Shown: one piece after another, positions 17,228 through 27,540 of the stretch
Numbering within the stretch: the stretch's first letter is position 1
Layout: each line of letters begins with the position of its first letter
DNA from: Gemmatimonadota bacterium
Lineage (GTDB): Bacteria; Latescibacterota; UBA2968; UBA8231
Length of the DNA stretch: 53,366 bases
Direction: 5' to 3'
Assembly: GCA_002712305.1 (NCBI GenBank)
Contig: PATE01000080.1
Location: 5,305-58,670, forward strand
Made by a program: the position numbers and the translations under genes
The notes under the pieces: generated by a model
Told to the model about the DNA's origin: nothing
The model's database searches: none
The model's input: the letters and a program-made list of their open reading frames with translations, nothing else

Positions 17228-19029
17228 GAGCCTCCTTTTCCTCGAGCCAGCAATTCTTCGAGCTGCTGGACGGGCTCCAGCAACGTGTCGATGGCGTCCA
17301 TCCAGAATTCGGGAGACGTAAGGTCGACGCCGATCGAATCACGCGCGACACCCTCTGCCATATCCTGTCCTGTACGCCGAAGAAACTCCTCGTAGCGTGG
17401 GAGGAATGCGGCACCCTCCTGCTTGAATCTGGCAAACAACCCACGACTCAACAGGAATCCGAAGGTGTAGGGGAAGTTGTAGAAGGTGACGCCTGTGATA
17501 TAGAAGTGCAGCTTGGACGCCCAGAAGAAGGGGTCCTCCCCGCCCTCCTCCAGACAGTCTCCAAACAGGCTGCGTTGGGTCTCTACCATCAGTTCCTTAA
17601 GCCGGCTGACCTCGACCTCTCCCTGCGCACGCTCTTCGTGAAAGGCCTTCTCGAATTCGAAGCGCACGGGCAAGTCGGTGAGAAACACGGCACCGTTGCC
17701 CGTCTCGGTGTCGAGGATCGCCAGCTTCTGTGCGTCGCTCAGATCCGGATCATTGAGTTGACCTTCGGTGAGAATCATCTCCGCAAACGTCGAGGCCGAC
17801 TCGGCGAGCGTCATTGGATACAGGTGACCGAAGGGGCGCGTCTGGCGCAGAATGTGATGGTGAAATGCGTGTCCCAACTCATGGGCCAGGGTGCGGACAT
17901 CACCGCTGGACCCATTGAATGTCATATACACACGGGGTTCCACCGTCAGCAGTGACCCGGTGCAGAAGGCTCCGGGGCGCTTGGCCGAGCGGGGCTCCCA
18001 TTCGATCCACTGCTTTTCGTAGGCCGACTCGGTGAAGCGCGCCAGGTCCGGATAGGTCTGAGCGAACGCGTCTCGTACCTGGGTCTTGCCCGCCTCCCAG
18101 GTCAGACTCTCCTTGTCCCCCTCCTCGGTTGGCAGAGGCGCTTCCAGATCGTACCAGGCGACGCCTGCTGTCCCCTGTGCCTGCGCCTTGATCTGCAGAA
18201 CCTTCTGAGCCACGTGCCGTTTCTCGTGGATCGCGCTGAACATCGCGTCGAGCGAGGCTCGTGTGATCTTGGATTGATACAGGGCCACATCGAGAAAGTG
18301 CTCGATGCGCCGATGCTCATTCAGGGACAATCGGGTTCCGCCGATGGCGTTGATCGCTGCCGCCGTGACATCGATGACACCTTCCCAGGCCGCGTTGCCC
18401 CCATCGAAGGCGGCCCTGCGAACCGCCCGATCTGGATTCGAAAGCAGCGAACGACGCTGTGACATGGGCAGTCGTTCGGTTCGACCATCGGGCCAGGCCA
18501 TATCGAATTCAAGTTTTCCGGAGACATTGTCGTAGAGACGACCCCAGGCGTGCAGACCATTCACACCCAGATCTGCCGCCAGATGCTCCTCTGGGAGGCT
18601 CATTGTCTTCTCGGCCGCCTCTCGCAGCCGACCGACGTAGTGTGCACAGCCGGCCAGAGATGGACGCGACAGCAACGCCTCGACGTCGGCATCGCTGACA
18701 CCCTTCAGTCCTCGCTTGAACTCCACATCCAGTTTCTCACCCTCTGCGTCAAGCAGTGCGAAGGCGGCCTCTTCCTTGCGAAACGCTTCGTTCGCCGTAT
18801 CGGCTGAGGTCAGGCACCCCAGATAGCTGCCCAAGTGGGATGCCCGTCGCAGAATATCCTCCGACGCGAGTAGGGCCTCTTCCCAGGTGTCGAGATTGGA
18901 CGTGGCCAGCGACTCGAGCTTCGATGCCTGTTTGAGAAGGGTCGCCAAATCGGTCTTGAGTTTCTGCTTGAAGGCGGCCGTGTCGGCGTGGTCGGGGGAA
19001 GGGAAATAGCTGGAGAGATCCCAGTTCAT
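17224..19029 (-). CDS. pepF: Oligoendopeptidase F-type M3 metallopeptidase
   Basis: A 601-residue cytosolic zinc peptidase of family M3B, the usual length of PepF. The zinc motif HELGHAFHHH begins at His383; the third ligand Glu follows about 25 residues later in TLAESASTFAE. The N-terminal helical domain and the substrate Tyr/His region near the C-terminus (FYITGVTFYNFPYTFG) are intact. It degrades short peptides from protein turnover. It is followed by an overlapping lipoprotein gene. No breaks were seen over 1.8 kb. Confidence 0.95.
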   Translation of the reverse strand: MNWDLSSYFPSPDHADTAAFKQKLKTDLATLLKQASKLESLATSNLDTWEEALLASEDILRRASHLGSYLGCLTSADTANEAFRKEEAAFALLDAEGEKLDVEFKRGLKGVSDADVEALLSRPSLAGCAHYVGRLREAAEKTMSLPEEHLAADLGVNGLHAWGRLYDNVSGKLEFDMAWPDGRTERLPMSQRRSLLSNPDRAVRRAAFDGGNAAWEGVIDVTAAAINAIGGTRLSLNEHRRIEHFLDVALYQSKITRASLDAMFSAIHEKRHVAQKVLQIKAQAQGTAGVAWYDLEAPLPTEEGDKESLTWEAGKTQVRDAFAQTYPDLARFTESAYEKQWIEWEPRSAKRPGAFCTGSLLTVEPRVYMTFNGSSGDVRTLAHELGHAFHHHILRQTRPFGHLYPMTLAESASTFAEMILTEGQLNDPDLSDAQKLAILDTETGNGAVFLTDLPVRFEFEKAFHEERAQGEVEVSRLKELMVETQRSLFGDCLEEGGEDPFFWASKLHFYITGVTFYNFPYTFGFLLSRGLFARFKQEGAAFLPRYEEFLRRTGQDMAEGVARDSIGVDLTSPEFWMDAIDTLLEPVQQLEELLARGKGGS

Positions 19030-19084
19030 CGGTCAAAGCCCTGCGGAGTGGGTGAGGTCGGCGTGTTGTCGATAGGTAGATACA

Positions 19085-19126
19085 CAACGGGGCCGGTGAC
19101 CGCCAATGTGACCACCGACCCCGTTG
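19085..19126 (-). terminator. Hairpin after parC
   Basis: AACGGGG-CGGTG pairs with CACCG-CCCCGTT (12 bp, one mismatch, 14-nt loop) between the parC stop and the pepF start. There is no T-run, so termination is only probable. Confidence 0.5.
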
Positions 19127-19147
19127 CTGTCTTGCTGTGAAGAAGAC

Positions 19148-21037
19148 TCAGCCTACGCGTACGGTCTTGGTTTCCTTTTTCGACAGACGGATGCCGCCTG
19201 CCTTCAGGCCCCGCACGGGATAGTCGGCGATCTTGAAACTCTCCTCGAGCACGCGCAGCCGTGGTACTGGTTTGTATTCCAACTCGACCGTCGCGTCGGA
19301 GTCGAGACTGAGTTTCAGCAATTTTCCCCCCTCGGGGACCAGATCGTATCCGCGATTCAGGATGTACTTGTCGATGGAGCACCGCTTCAGACAGGTGGCA
19401 CCCGATTTGTCGCGATAGACGACATTGAAGATCTGCTCCTTGTCGGGAAAACCTCCGTAGAGCATTCCCTTGCCGACAAAGAGCTTGTCCGGCGCATCCA
19501 TCACGGAGTAGGAGCCATCCTTGCGGACCACCAGGACGCGATCGTAGAGAGACACATGCGCTACATGGGTGCCTTCCACCTGGTAGCCGATGTAGCCGGT
19601 GGCCTTGTCGTAGTCGAGTTTGAGATCACGCTTGGCCGCCTCTCGGGCATCAACCTGATCAAACGTGGTGATCTCGGTGCGGCGGGGGAAGGCATCGCGC
19701 TGTTGATCGATGAGATTCTTCAGGTAGGCGATCGTGAATGCAACGATTTCCTTCAGATCGTGGCGCACCTGCTTTAGACGCGCCTTGATCTCCCGCATCT
19801 CCTTCTTCGCGCGTTCGATGTCGTAGAGGGAGATCCGCCGGATGGGAATCCGCAGCAGTATGTCCACATCGTCGCGCGTCACCTCGCGTTTGATCTGCTT
19901 CTTGTGTTTCTCCAGACCGTCGAAGACCGCCTGAATCACACCTTCCGACGTCTTCTCTTCCTCGATCGCCTTGTAGATGCGGTTCTCGATGAAGATCTGC
20001 TCCAGCGTCTTCGCATGGAGTCGGTCGTTCAGCGAACCTTCCTCGATCCGCAGCTGCGCCTTCAGAATGTCGACGAGACGATCGACATTGTGCTGCAGGA
20101 CTTCCGTCACCGACATTACGCGGGGTGTTTCACCGTCGATGACGAGCAGATTCAGAGAGATCGACATCTCACAGTCGGTGAAAGCATATAGCGTATCCAC
20201 CACGTCTTTGGCGTAGACACCCCGCGGCAGTTTGATCTCGATCTCGACATTCTCTGCCGTGTAGTCCTGGATCGAGGCGACTTTCACCTTGTTCTTGCGC
20301 GCCGCATCCTCAATCGAACTGATGAGCGCTTCCGTCGTGGTGCCGTAGGGAATTTCCTTGACGAGAATCCGCTTGTCATCCGAAGTGGGCTCGAGTTTGG
20401 CGCGTACCAGAACCTTGCCGTTGCCGTCTTCATAGCTGGACACATCCACCATGCCACCTGTGGGAAAGTCCGGAAAGACCTGGAACGGTTTGTCCTGCAT
20501 GTAGGCGACCTGCGCCTCGAGCAATTCTATGAGATTGTGAGGAAGGATCTTCGTCGCCATCGCCACAGCGATGCCTTCCGCCCCCTGCGCCAGCAGCAGA
20601 GGAATTCTGACGGGCAGAACGACGGGTTCCTTATTACGACCATCGTAGGAGTCGACGTAGTCGGTGATCTGCTTGTCGAAAATGACCTCGCGCGCCAGAT
20701 CGGTGAGACGACACTCGATGTAGCGGGCCGCCGACGCCATGTCGCCAGTGTAGATGTTTCCGAAGTTCCCCTGCTTGTCGATGGCGAGATCTTTGTTGGC
20801 CAGCACGACCAGGGCTGAATAGATGGATGCATCGCCATGGGGGTGATACTTCATGGTGGATCCCACGACATTGGCCACCTTGTGAAAACGCTCGTCGTCG
20901 AGTTCGTACAGCGTGTGCAGGATTCGCCGCTGTACCGGCTTCAAACCATCGTCGAGATGCGGAATCGCACGCTCTTTGATGTAGTAGGAGGAGTACTCGA
21001 CCCAGTTGCGGTCATAGATCTGCTTGATGTAGGCCAT
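19148..21037 (-). CDS. parC: DNA topoisomerase IV subunit A
   Basis: A 629-residue type IIA topoisomerase cleavage subunit. The winged-helix/CAP region holds KPVQRRIL and the active-site Tyr106 in SAARYIE, which forms the phosphotyrosyl link with DNA. The tower and coiled-coil regions follow. Only a short C-terminal part remains after the coiled coil, so no full GyrA-type beta-pinwheel with a GyrA box is present. That, and the neighbouring ParE-like gene, favour topoisomerase IV over gyrase. It starts immediately after the parE stop (TAG then ATG), so expression is coupled. Confidence 0.9.
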   Translation of the reverse strand: MAYIKQIYDRNWVEYSSYYIKERAIPHLDDGLKPVQRRILHTLYELDDERFHKVANVVGSTMKYHPHGDASIYSALVVLANKDLAIDKQGNFGNIYTGDMASAARYIECRLTDLAREVIFDKQITDYVDSYDGRNKEPVVLPVRIPLLLAQGAEGIAVAMATKILPHNLIELLEAQVAYMQDKPFQVFPDFPTGGMVDVSSYEDGNGKVLVRAKLEPTSDDKRILVKEIPYGTTTEALISSIEDAARKNKVKVASIQDYTAENVEIEIKLPRGVYAKDVVDTLYAFTDCEMSISLNLLVIDGETPRVMSVTEVLQHNVDRLVDILKAQLRIEEGSLNDRLHAKTLEQIFIENRIYKAIEEEKTSEGVIQAVFDGLEKHKKQIKREVTRDDVDILLRIPIRRISLYDIERAKKEMREIKARLKQVRHDLKEIVAFTIAYLKNLIDQQRDAFPRRTEITTFDQVDAREAAKRDLKLDYDKATGYIGYQVEGTHVAHVSLYDRVLVVRKDGSYSVMDAPDKLFVGKGMLYGGFPDKEQIFNVVYRDKSGATCLKRCSIDKYILNRGYDLVPEGGKLLKLSLDSDATVELEYKPVPRLRVLEESFKIADYPVRGLKAGGIRLSKKETKTVRVG

Positions 21038-22939
21038 CTACAGAAGGTTCTCCATGATGTACTCGCGGCGCTCGGGCGTGTTCTTGCCCATATAGAATTC
21101 GAGGGTAGAGGTCACGGCCGACATCTTGTCGATCGTTACCTTCACCAACTTGATGCCGTCGCCGATGAATTGGCCGAACTCCTTCGGCGAGATCTCGCCC
21201 AGCCCCTTGAAGCGGGTCACCTCCGGGCTCTTCACCTTCTTCAACGCCCCGTCACGCTCTTTCTCTGAGTAGCAGTAGACGGTGTCCTTTTTGTTGCGCA
21301 CTCGAAACAGAGGCGTTTCGAGGATGTAGACGTGCCCCGCAACCACAAGATCTTCGAAATAGGTGAGGAAGAAGGTCAGCAGGAGGTTGCGGATGTGGAA
21401 GCCGTCGACGTCAGCGTCGGTGGCGAGTACGACCTTGTTGTAGCGCAGACCTTCGACGCCATCTTCAACGCCGAGAGCCATCATCAGATTGAAGAGCAAC
21501 TCGTTTTTGTAGACTTCAGCCTTGCCACGGCCAAAAGCATTCTGCGGTTTGCCCGTCATCACGAAGATGGCCTGCGTATTGGGATCGCGAGAGGATACGA
21601 TCGATCCCGCAGCCGACTGGCCCTCGGTGATAAAGATCGTCGACTCGTCGCCGCCTTTCCGATCACCCAGATGATACTTACAGTCGCGAAGATTCGGATT
21701 CTTGATCGAAATCTTCCGCGCATTCTCCTTGGCTTCCTTCTTCACCGCATTGAGATCTTTTCGCAGCTTCTCGTTGTTGACGATACGCTGCTCCAAGGTG
21801 TCTGCGGCCGTCTTGTTCTTGTGGAGAAAGTCGACGACAGCCTCTTTCACGTCGTTGACGATCCAACCACGCACATCCGTATTGCCAAGCTTGTTCTTCG
21901 TCTGCGATTCGAAGACGGGATCCTTGAGCTTCACGGCAACGGCGCCAGCGATTCCGTCACGCACATCGACGCCATTGTAGCTCTTGCGAAAGAATTCGTT
22001 TACACCCTTCAGGACGCCCTCGCGAAACGCCGACTGGTGGGTTCCGCCATCGGAGGTGTACTGACCGTTGACGAAGGACCAGTACGTCTCGCCGTATCCC
22101 TCCACGTGGGTGAAGGCAAACTCGAGACGATCGCCGCGATAGTGAGCCGGTTCGTAGGATGCCGCTCCATCTTCTGTCCCGACCTCGCGCCCCAACAGGT
22201 CGAGCAATCCGTTCTTGGACTCGTACTTCTGACCGTTGAGATAGAGAGACAGGCCGCTGTTCAGGCAGGCGTAGTTCCACAGTCGTCGCTGCACGAAATC
22301 GAGATTGAACTCGAAGTCACCGAAGATCTCTGGATCGGGGTGGAACTCGACGAGTGTGCCATCGGGCTCCTTGGCGGCCTTCCCTTTCTTTGTCTCCTTC
22401 TTCAGATCTCCGCGTTCGAAAAGTGCTTCGGCGTATACACCTTTCCGGTAGGCCACTACACGGAACAGATCGGAGAGAGCATTGACCGCTTTGGTGCCCA
22501 CACCGTTGAGACCCACCGAGAACTGGTAGATCTCGTCGTTGTATTTGGCACCCGTGTTGATGACCGAAACACACTCGACGAGCTTGCCCAGGGGGATGCC
22601 GCTGCCGAAGTCGCGGATCCGAACACAGTTGTCTTCAATCCTGACGTCTACCTTGCGACCGTTGCCGGTGATGAACTCGTCGACGGCATTGTCGATCACC
22701 TCCTTCAGCAGCACGTAGATACCGTCATCGGGATCACTACCGTCGCCGAGACGGCCGATATACATCCCCGTCCGCAGCCGGATGTGCTCGAGAGAGCTGA
22801 GCGTTTTGATCTTGCTCTCATCGTAGCCACCGTTGCCGTTGGCAGCGCGTTTCTTGCCAGTGGACGCGGGCTTCTTGCCGTTGCCTGTGCCACCATTCTT
22901 GGCAGCAAATAGATCATTCTGTGCTGTTGCCGTCGTCAT
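21038..22939 (-). CDS. parE: DNA topoisomerase IV subunit B
   Basis: A 633-residue ATPase subunit. The GHKL domain has EVIDNAVDEF (Glu80 general base, Asn84 Mg ligand), DFGSGIP and the lid GLNGVGTKAVN. A transducer domain follows, then a TOPRIM domain with TEGQSAAG and DADVDGFHIR (acidic Mg site), and a closing segment RFKGLGEI. An extra Gly/Lys/Asn-rich N-terminal tail of about 40 residues (GGTGNGKKPASTGKKRAANG) precedes the ATPase, which could add DNA affinity. ATG 22939 has GGAG 6 nt upstream. It forms a two-gene operon with parC. Confidence 0.92.
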   Translation of the reverse strand: MTTATAQNDLFAAKNGGTGNGKKPASTGKKRAANGNGGYDESKIKTLSSLEHIRLRTGMYIGRLGDGSDPDDGIYVLLKEVIDNAVDEFITGNGRKVDVRIEDNCVRIRDFGSGIPLGKLVECVSVINTGAKYNDEIYQFSVGLNGVGTKAVNALSDLFRVVAYRKGVYAEALFERGDLKKETKKGKAAKEPDGTLVEFHPDPEIFGDFEFNLDFVQRRLWNYACLNSGLSLYLNGQKYESKNGLLDLLGREVGTEDGAASYEPAHYRGDRLEFAFTHVEGYGETYWSFVNGQYTSDGGTHQSAFREGVLKGVNEFFRKSYNGVDVRDGIAGAVAVKLKDPVFESQTKNKLGNTDVRGWIVNDVKEAVVDFLHKNKTAADTLEQRIVNNEKLRKDLNAVKKEAKENARKISIKNPNLRDCKYHLGDRKGGDESTIFITEGQSAAGSIVSSRDPNTQAIFVMTGKPQNAFGRGKAEVYKNELLFNLMMALGVEDGVEGLRYNKVVLATDADVDGFHIRNLLLTFFLTYFEDLVVAGHVYILETPLFRVRNKKDTVYCYSEKERDGALKKVKSPEVTRFKGLGEISPKEFGQFIGDGIKLVKVTIDKMSAVTSTLEFYMGKNTPERREYIMENLL

Positions 22940-23247
22940 CGACGCTCCATCGCTTCCCTGACTGAACACCGGTGCCACCGAGAACTCGGTGACCAGGTGC
23001 GATTGTTAGGTCATTCAGAAAGAAGTCACCGTTCCAAGCCAGTGCTGGTGTCACAGAACACCGACGGAACAAATGGAACGGCTTCTGGAGGGGAGAGATC
23101 GGCAGAGTCCGGCGAGAGGGGGGATGTCGGACACCAGCCGCATGGGGAGCCCACTTCATGGCGCCCATGCCAAGATAGAAACGACACGCATCCGGCGCGA
23201 GTGCCGGATGCAAATATGGGGAAAGGCCTGTCGACCCCTGATCGAGA
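22940..23247. other. Intergenic region between helicase and parE
   Basis: About 310 bp without a gene. It must hold the parE promoter on the minus strand and contains the helicase terminator-like hairpin. No clear -35/-10 pair could be chosen by eye. Confidence 0.4.
23188..23211 (-). terminator. Hairpin after the DEAD-box helicase gene
   Basis: A perfect 8-bp stem GCATCCGG / CCGGATGC with an 8-nt loop lies 36 bp past the helicase stop. On the minus strand it is followed by GTGTCGTTTCT, a moderate T-rich stretch. Confidence 0.55.
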
Positions 23248-24507
23248 CTAGGCCGAGCGGCGCCGACCCTTGCTCGATGATTCTCGGTGGTGCTCGCGGT
23301 GGTGTGGGGGGCCACTGTGCTGCTGACGACCGCCTTGGGGGCCGGTTTTGGGTCGTCCGGGCCGACCCCGCCCCTTGCTCGAGCGGACCTTGGACAGATC
23401 CGGCGCCAGACCCCGCCATTGCGCGTCGATCTCCCTCACCTGGATCAGACGCTTGAGACCTGGCAGATCTCGATCGGTTACCATGGTCAGTGCAATTCCA
23501 CGTCGGCCCATCCGCCCCGTACGCCCTGTTCGATGTGCGTAGATCTCTGGATTGAACGGGAAATCGAAATTGATGACGTGGGTCACATGCGAAAAATCGA
23601 GACCTCGACCCGCCACATCGGTGGCGATCATGTATTTGATTTTGCGGTCTTTGAACCGATCGAAAATCGACATGCGTCGGCTCTGGTCGAGCCCGCCGTG
23701 GATGTACTCACAAGAACGAAACTTGCGATTGACCTTGCGGTAGAGATCACCACCCTTGTCCCTGGAATTGCAGAAGATGATCACCTGATCGACGTCCTCT
23801 TCATCGGAGAGAAAACGGAGGAGGGTGTCGAGGCGATCGCCGCGTGTGTGTAGAAAATGGTGCTCCAGCGAGCTGGGTGCGCCCTGATCGCTGTTGAGCT
23901 CGATCTTGACCGGATCAGTCAGATACTTGCTCGTCAGTTTCGCGATCTCTGGTGGCATGGTCGCAGAAAACAGGAGTGTCTGGTGCTCCTGGAGCAGACA
24001 CGAGCAGATAAAGTCCACATCCTCGATGAAACCCATGTCGAGCATCTCGTCCGCCTCATCAAGGATGACGGTCTTAACATGGGTCAGGTCGAGCTTCGTA
24101 TTCCAGATCAGATCGATGAGTCGGCCCGGTGTGGCCACAAGAATGTGCACACCGTGATTGAGCTTGGCCTTCTGAATGCTGATATCGAAGCCGCCGAAAA
24201 CGGCGAAGGGTACAACGTCTGTATGTTTGGCGACATCATCGATCTCCTGCACATATTGCAGGGCCAGTTCTCTGGTTGGCACGAGGATGATGTGCTGAAT
24301 GACGCGTTCGTCGGGCTCGGTGAGTTCGACGATGGGGATGGCGCAGGCCGATGTTTTTCCAGATCCGGTCTCGGCGAGACCGATCAAATCCCGTTTTTCC
24401 AGGATGTGCGGAATCGCCTGCTCCTGGATGGGTGTCATGTCGACATAGCTCATTTCAGTGAGCGCATCGACGATGCTTTTCTGGAGATTGCACTCCGTAA
24501 ACTTCAT
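23248..24507 (-). CDS. DEAD-box ATP-dependent RNA helicase
   Basis: A 419-residue helicase of the RhlB/CsdA-like superfamily 2 group. Visible motifs: Q-motif TPIQEQAIPH, Walker A AETGSGKT (45-52), PTRELALQ, DEAD (150-153), SATMPPE (181 on), then domain 2 with IIFCNSRDKG, IATDVAGRGLD and HRTGRTGRMG. The last 50 residues are a basic Gly/Arg/Pro/His-rich tail typical of RNA-binding extensions. It unwinds RNA in ribosome assembly or mRNA decay. ATG 24507 is preferred; an in-frame ATG 177 nt upstream would add a non-conserved stretch. It diverges from gltX. Confidence 0.93.
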   Translation of the reverse strand: MKFTECNLQKSIVDALTEMSYVDMTPIQEQAIPHILEKRDLIGLAETGSGKTSACAIPIVELTEPDERVIQHIILVPTRELALQYVQEIDDVAKHTDVVPFAVFGGFDISIQKAKLNHGVHILVATPGRLIDLIWNTKLDLTHVKTVILDEADEMLDMGFIEDVDFICSCLLQEHQTLLFSATMPPEIAKLTSKYLTDPVKIELNSDQGAPSSLEHHFLHTRGDRLDTLLRFLSDEEDVDQVIIFCNSRDKGGDLYRKVNRKFRSCEYIHGGLDQSRRMSIFDRFKDRKIKYMIATDVAGRGLDFSHVTHVINFDFPFNPEIYAHRTGRTGRMGRRGIALTMVTDRDLPGLKRLIQVREIDAQWRGLAPDLSKVRSSKGRGRPGRPKTGPQGGRQQHSGPPHHREHHRESSSKGRRRSA

Positions 24508-24795
24508 ATGTGGTTGGTACCTTTCGCGGCGGACGCGGGCAGATTCGGGCCGGTGACCGGCTCGGCGCGTCGAGAGAGGCGGTGTCATTTGGAGAGGGAC
24601 AACCGCCAAGGGATGTGTCGCGGGGCTCGCGGCACTGTCCCGGCCGCGATTTCTCTTGAAGACAGGTAAAGGTAGGCCTTTCACCGGGATTCGGAAAGCG
24701 ACGATCCCTTCGGGGCTGCCGAAGCGTTGCCAGAGACAGGGTCTGGCCTATCTTAACTATCTTCTTTGTTCACCCATACTTAGAGCGATTTCACC
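24508..24795. other. Long leader region between helicase and gltX
   Basis: About 290 bp shared by two divergent genes. On the helicase side an open frame without conserved residues runs for 59 codons, so a long 5' leader is likely, as in cold-shock helicases (known for other species). I see no strong promoter for either gene. Confidence 0.35.
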
Positions 24796-26310
24796 ATGTC
24801 AGATGAGCGGGCCGTGCCCCCCGTCAGAGTCCGAGTGGCCCCTTCACCCACGGGAGCCCCTCATGTGGGCACCGCCTTCGTCGCTTTGTTCAATCTTCTC
24901 TTCGCGCGTGTCCATGGCGGCAAACTGCTGCTCCGCATAGAGGACACGGACCAGGCTCGATCGCGCCCGGAACACGAGCACGTTCTCATCGAGGCCTTGG
25001 GCTGGCTTGGGTTGTCCTGGGATGAAGGCCCTGACGTGGGCGGAGAGGTTGGCCCCTATCGGCAGAGTGAACGGCTCGAGATCTACCACGAGCACGCACT
25101 TCAGTTGGTAGAGGCGGGTCACGCGTACTACTCCTTCGCAACGCCGGACGAATTGGATAGCTGGCGAAGCAGTGGTCAGCGGGGGGGTGCCCCCCCACCA
25201 TACGCGGCTGAGCGCGATGGCGACCCGGGTGCAGCCCGTGAGCGAGCGGAGAAGGGCGAGCCTTATGTGATCCGCATGAAAGTGCCGCGGGAGGGACAAT
25301 GCGTCGTTGAGGATGTTCTGCGCGACAATATTTCCTTTGAGTTGGATCAGATCGACGACCAGGTGTTGGTGAAGTCAGACGGCTTCCCGACGTACCACCT
25401 TGCCGTCGTCGTCGACGATCATCTTATGGGTGTGACACACGTGATCCGCGGCGAAGAGTGGATCAACTCCACGCCCAAACATCTGCTCCTGTACAAGTGG
25501 TTCGGCTGGCAGCCCCCCAAACACGCGCACCTGCCGCTGTTGCTGAATCCCGACCGCAGCAAGATGTCCAAGCGCCGCAATCCGACTTCCATCGACTTCT
25601 ATCGGCGGGCGGGGTTCCAACCAGAGGCCCTGCTCAACTACCTGGCGTTGATGGCGTATCCGCCGGCACCGGTCGAGGGCGGAGAAGGGGAAGAGAAATT
25701 CACGCTGTCCTCCTTGACGGATCGTTTCGACTTGGAGAGGATCAACCTCGGTGGATCGGTATTCGATCTGGAGAAGCTGCGCTGGCTCAATGGCCGCTAT
25801 CTACGCGAGGACATGGATCCAACGTCCATCGTCGCCGCATTAAAGGAATGGGCCATCAATGACACATCGTTGTCAGCAATGGCACCCCTCATGCAGTCGC
25901 GCATGGAAACCCTCGGTGATTTCATCCCTCGATGCGCCTTCTTCTTCGCCAGCGATGTCGATCCGGCGGTGGAGGATCTTGTACCGAAGAAGCGCGCCGC
26001 TGAGGAGGTTGCCCAGATCTTGCAGACCGTCATCTGGTCGCTGGAAGCAGTGGATCCATGGGAATCGACGGGCGTAGAAGCTGCCGTGCGCAGCGTCGCC
26101 GACTACTGGGACTGGCCCGTCCGCGATGTGACACGCCCTCTGTATGCGGCGATCATGGGGCAGCCCGTCGGCCCGCCGTTGTTCGAATCGATCGCACTCT
26201 TGGGTACCGACATATCCCGCGTTCGGTTGCAGAAGGGCGTCGACCTGCTCGGCGGTGTGTCGAAGAAGAAAGCGCGCAGCCTCGAAAAGGCGTGGACGAG
26301 TCGGAGTTAA
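24796..26310 (+). CDS. gltX: Glutamyl-tRNA synthetase
   Basis: A 504-residue class I aminoacyl-tRNA synthetase that charges tRNA-Glu. The HIGH-box variant is HVGT at residues 23-26, within APSPTGAPHVGTA; KMSKR begins at residue 256. The Rossmann fold and the helical anticodon-binding domain at the C-terminus are complete. A second glutamate-family synthetase, GlnRS, lies 2 kb away, so this enzyme is probably discriminating and need not mischarge tRNA-Gln. A terminator follows. Confidence 0.96.
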   Translation: MSDERAVPPVRVRVAPSPTGAPHVGTAFVALFNLLFARVHGGKLLLRIEDTDQARSRPEHEHVLIEALGWLGLSWDEGPDVGGEVGPYRQSERLEIYHEHALQLVEAGHAYYSFATPDELDSWRSSGQRGGAPPPYAAERDGDPGAARERAEKGEPYVIRMKVPREGQCVVEDVLRDNISFELDQIDDQVLVKSDGFPTYHLAVVVDDHLMGVTHVIRGEEWINSTPKHLLLYKWFGWQPPKHAHLPLLLNPDRSKMSKRRNPTSIDFYRRAGFQPEALLNYLALMAYPPAPVEGGEGEEKFTLSSLTDRFDLERINLGGSVFDLEKLRWLNGRYLREDMDPTSIVAALKEWAINDTSLSAMAPLMQSRMETLGDFIPRCAFFFASDVDPAVEDLVPKKRAAEEVAQILQTVIWSLEAVDPWESTGVEAAVRSVADYWDWPVRDVTRPLYAAIMGQPVGPPLFESIALLGTDISRVRLQKGVDLLGGVSKKKARSLEKAWTSRS

Positions 26311-26335
26311 ACATCGACGCAGCGATGAGCTACGA

Positions 26336-26374
26336 AAGAAGGCCCCGACGATCTGTCCATCGTCGAGGCCTTTC
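26336..26374 (+). terminator. Terminator of gltX
   Basis: GGCC-CGACGAT pairs with ATCGTCG-GGCC around a CTGTCC loop, with flanking AAAG/CTTT pairs and one mismatch, and is followed by TTTCTC. It is 30 bp after the gltX stop. Confidence 0.7.
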
Positions 26375-26408
26375 TCATGGGCTGGTTGTTTGGGTCTGGT
26401 TTGTCAGG

Positions 26409-27540
26409 TCAGTGCACGACCATCGATTCGCCGCGCATTTCAAAGCGCGCACTCTGCATGGGCGATTTCACCTGCCGCTGTGAGTCCCCTATCCGCACGT
26501 TGACGCCCGGGAACATGGCGTCGGCGGCTTCGATAAAGACAGTGCGTAAGGCGGTACCCACCTTGGCATCGATGTCTTTCCGCTCGTTGAGGATCTCCTG
26601 GTGCGCCTGTACCAGTTTCCCTATGTGCCTGACTGCGCGGGCAAGCAGCTTCTTCTGCGGCCCCGTTGAGACACCGAGCCTTTTCTGAATCGCCGCCACA
26701 TCCAGTTTTTGCAACTGAAAACGGGACAGGTGACGAGGATGAGCTTGTTGCTCTCTTCAAGTTTCCGATTGAGCAGATCGAGTTTCTTGGCCCCTTCTGG
26801 GTCCATCCCTGCTGTCAGATTCGTCATGTTGTGGGCGTTGGACCCGGCGACCTGCATCTGTATACCTGCCAATCCCCAGACCTCGCCGCCACTGATGCCA
26901 CCACTTTTCGGCCCTTCGCCTCGTTTGACACCGATCACGCCGTCGGCATGCAGGAGCGCTTGCGCGGAGTGGCTGCCGATCAGGATGTCACCGCCAGCGC
27001 GCACGCGGGCCTCTTCGTTATAACCGACCCTGACCTCACCACGAGCGACAACTCGCGTGCGGCGTCCACCGATCCCGTGGCCGATGACGACATTGCCTCC
27101 TGCCACCATCGTCGCCCCCGCGTCGATGGACCCAAAGACCAAGACATTTCCCGTGGCTTCGACGGTGAAGCCCTGACCGACGGAACCCTTGATGACGATC
27201 TCACCGTTGAATTTGAGGTTGCCCGTGTCAAAGCCGACATCGCTGTCGATGACTAACGTGTCGACTACGGCGATCTCACCCGGAATCGACTTGATGGCTC
27301 CGTCGGTTTCTGCGTAGAAGTGGGTGACACCACGTACACCGTCTTCTGCACGGACATTGAAAACGGCTTTCACCTCGAGAGGACGACCGGCGCGGGCCGA
27401 AACTCGATTGCCCATCAGATCACGACCGTCGGCTCCATCGGTGGGCGGCATCAGGCGAGCGATCTCGGAGCCCTCCTCCACATTGGCATCATAGGAGGCT
27501 TTTGTCAGATCGATGATCCCCTCTGCCGTCAGTCGACCAT
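26409..27540 (-). pseudogene. FapA/DUF342-family polymer protein, N-terminally truncated and frameshifted
   Basis: The larger part (27540 to about 26720) reads RLTAEGIIDLTKASYDANVEEG ... PPTDGADGRDLMG followed by a Gly/Val-rich beta-solenoid (GEIVIKGSVGQGFTVEATGNV and similar), the FapA (DUF342) core. The C-terminal coiled-coil part (LQKLDVAAIQKRLG to VNVRIGDSQ) is in another frame; one extra T at the run at 26718-26721 would restore it. The usual N-terminal domain of about 120 residues is missing, as the frame closes just before 27540. FapA proteins act in flagellar or polar signalling in some bacteria; here it is probably dead. Confidence 0.78.

Noticed and set aside
21332-22912. A 526-codon open frame antisense to parE
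   Set aside because: Entirely inside the well-conserved parE gene on the other strand; its protein has no recognisable motif and reflects GC-rich codon bias.
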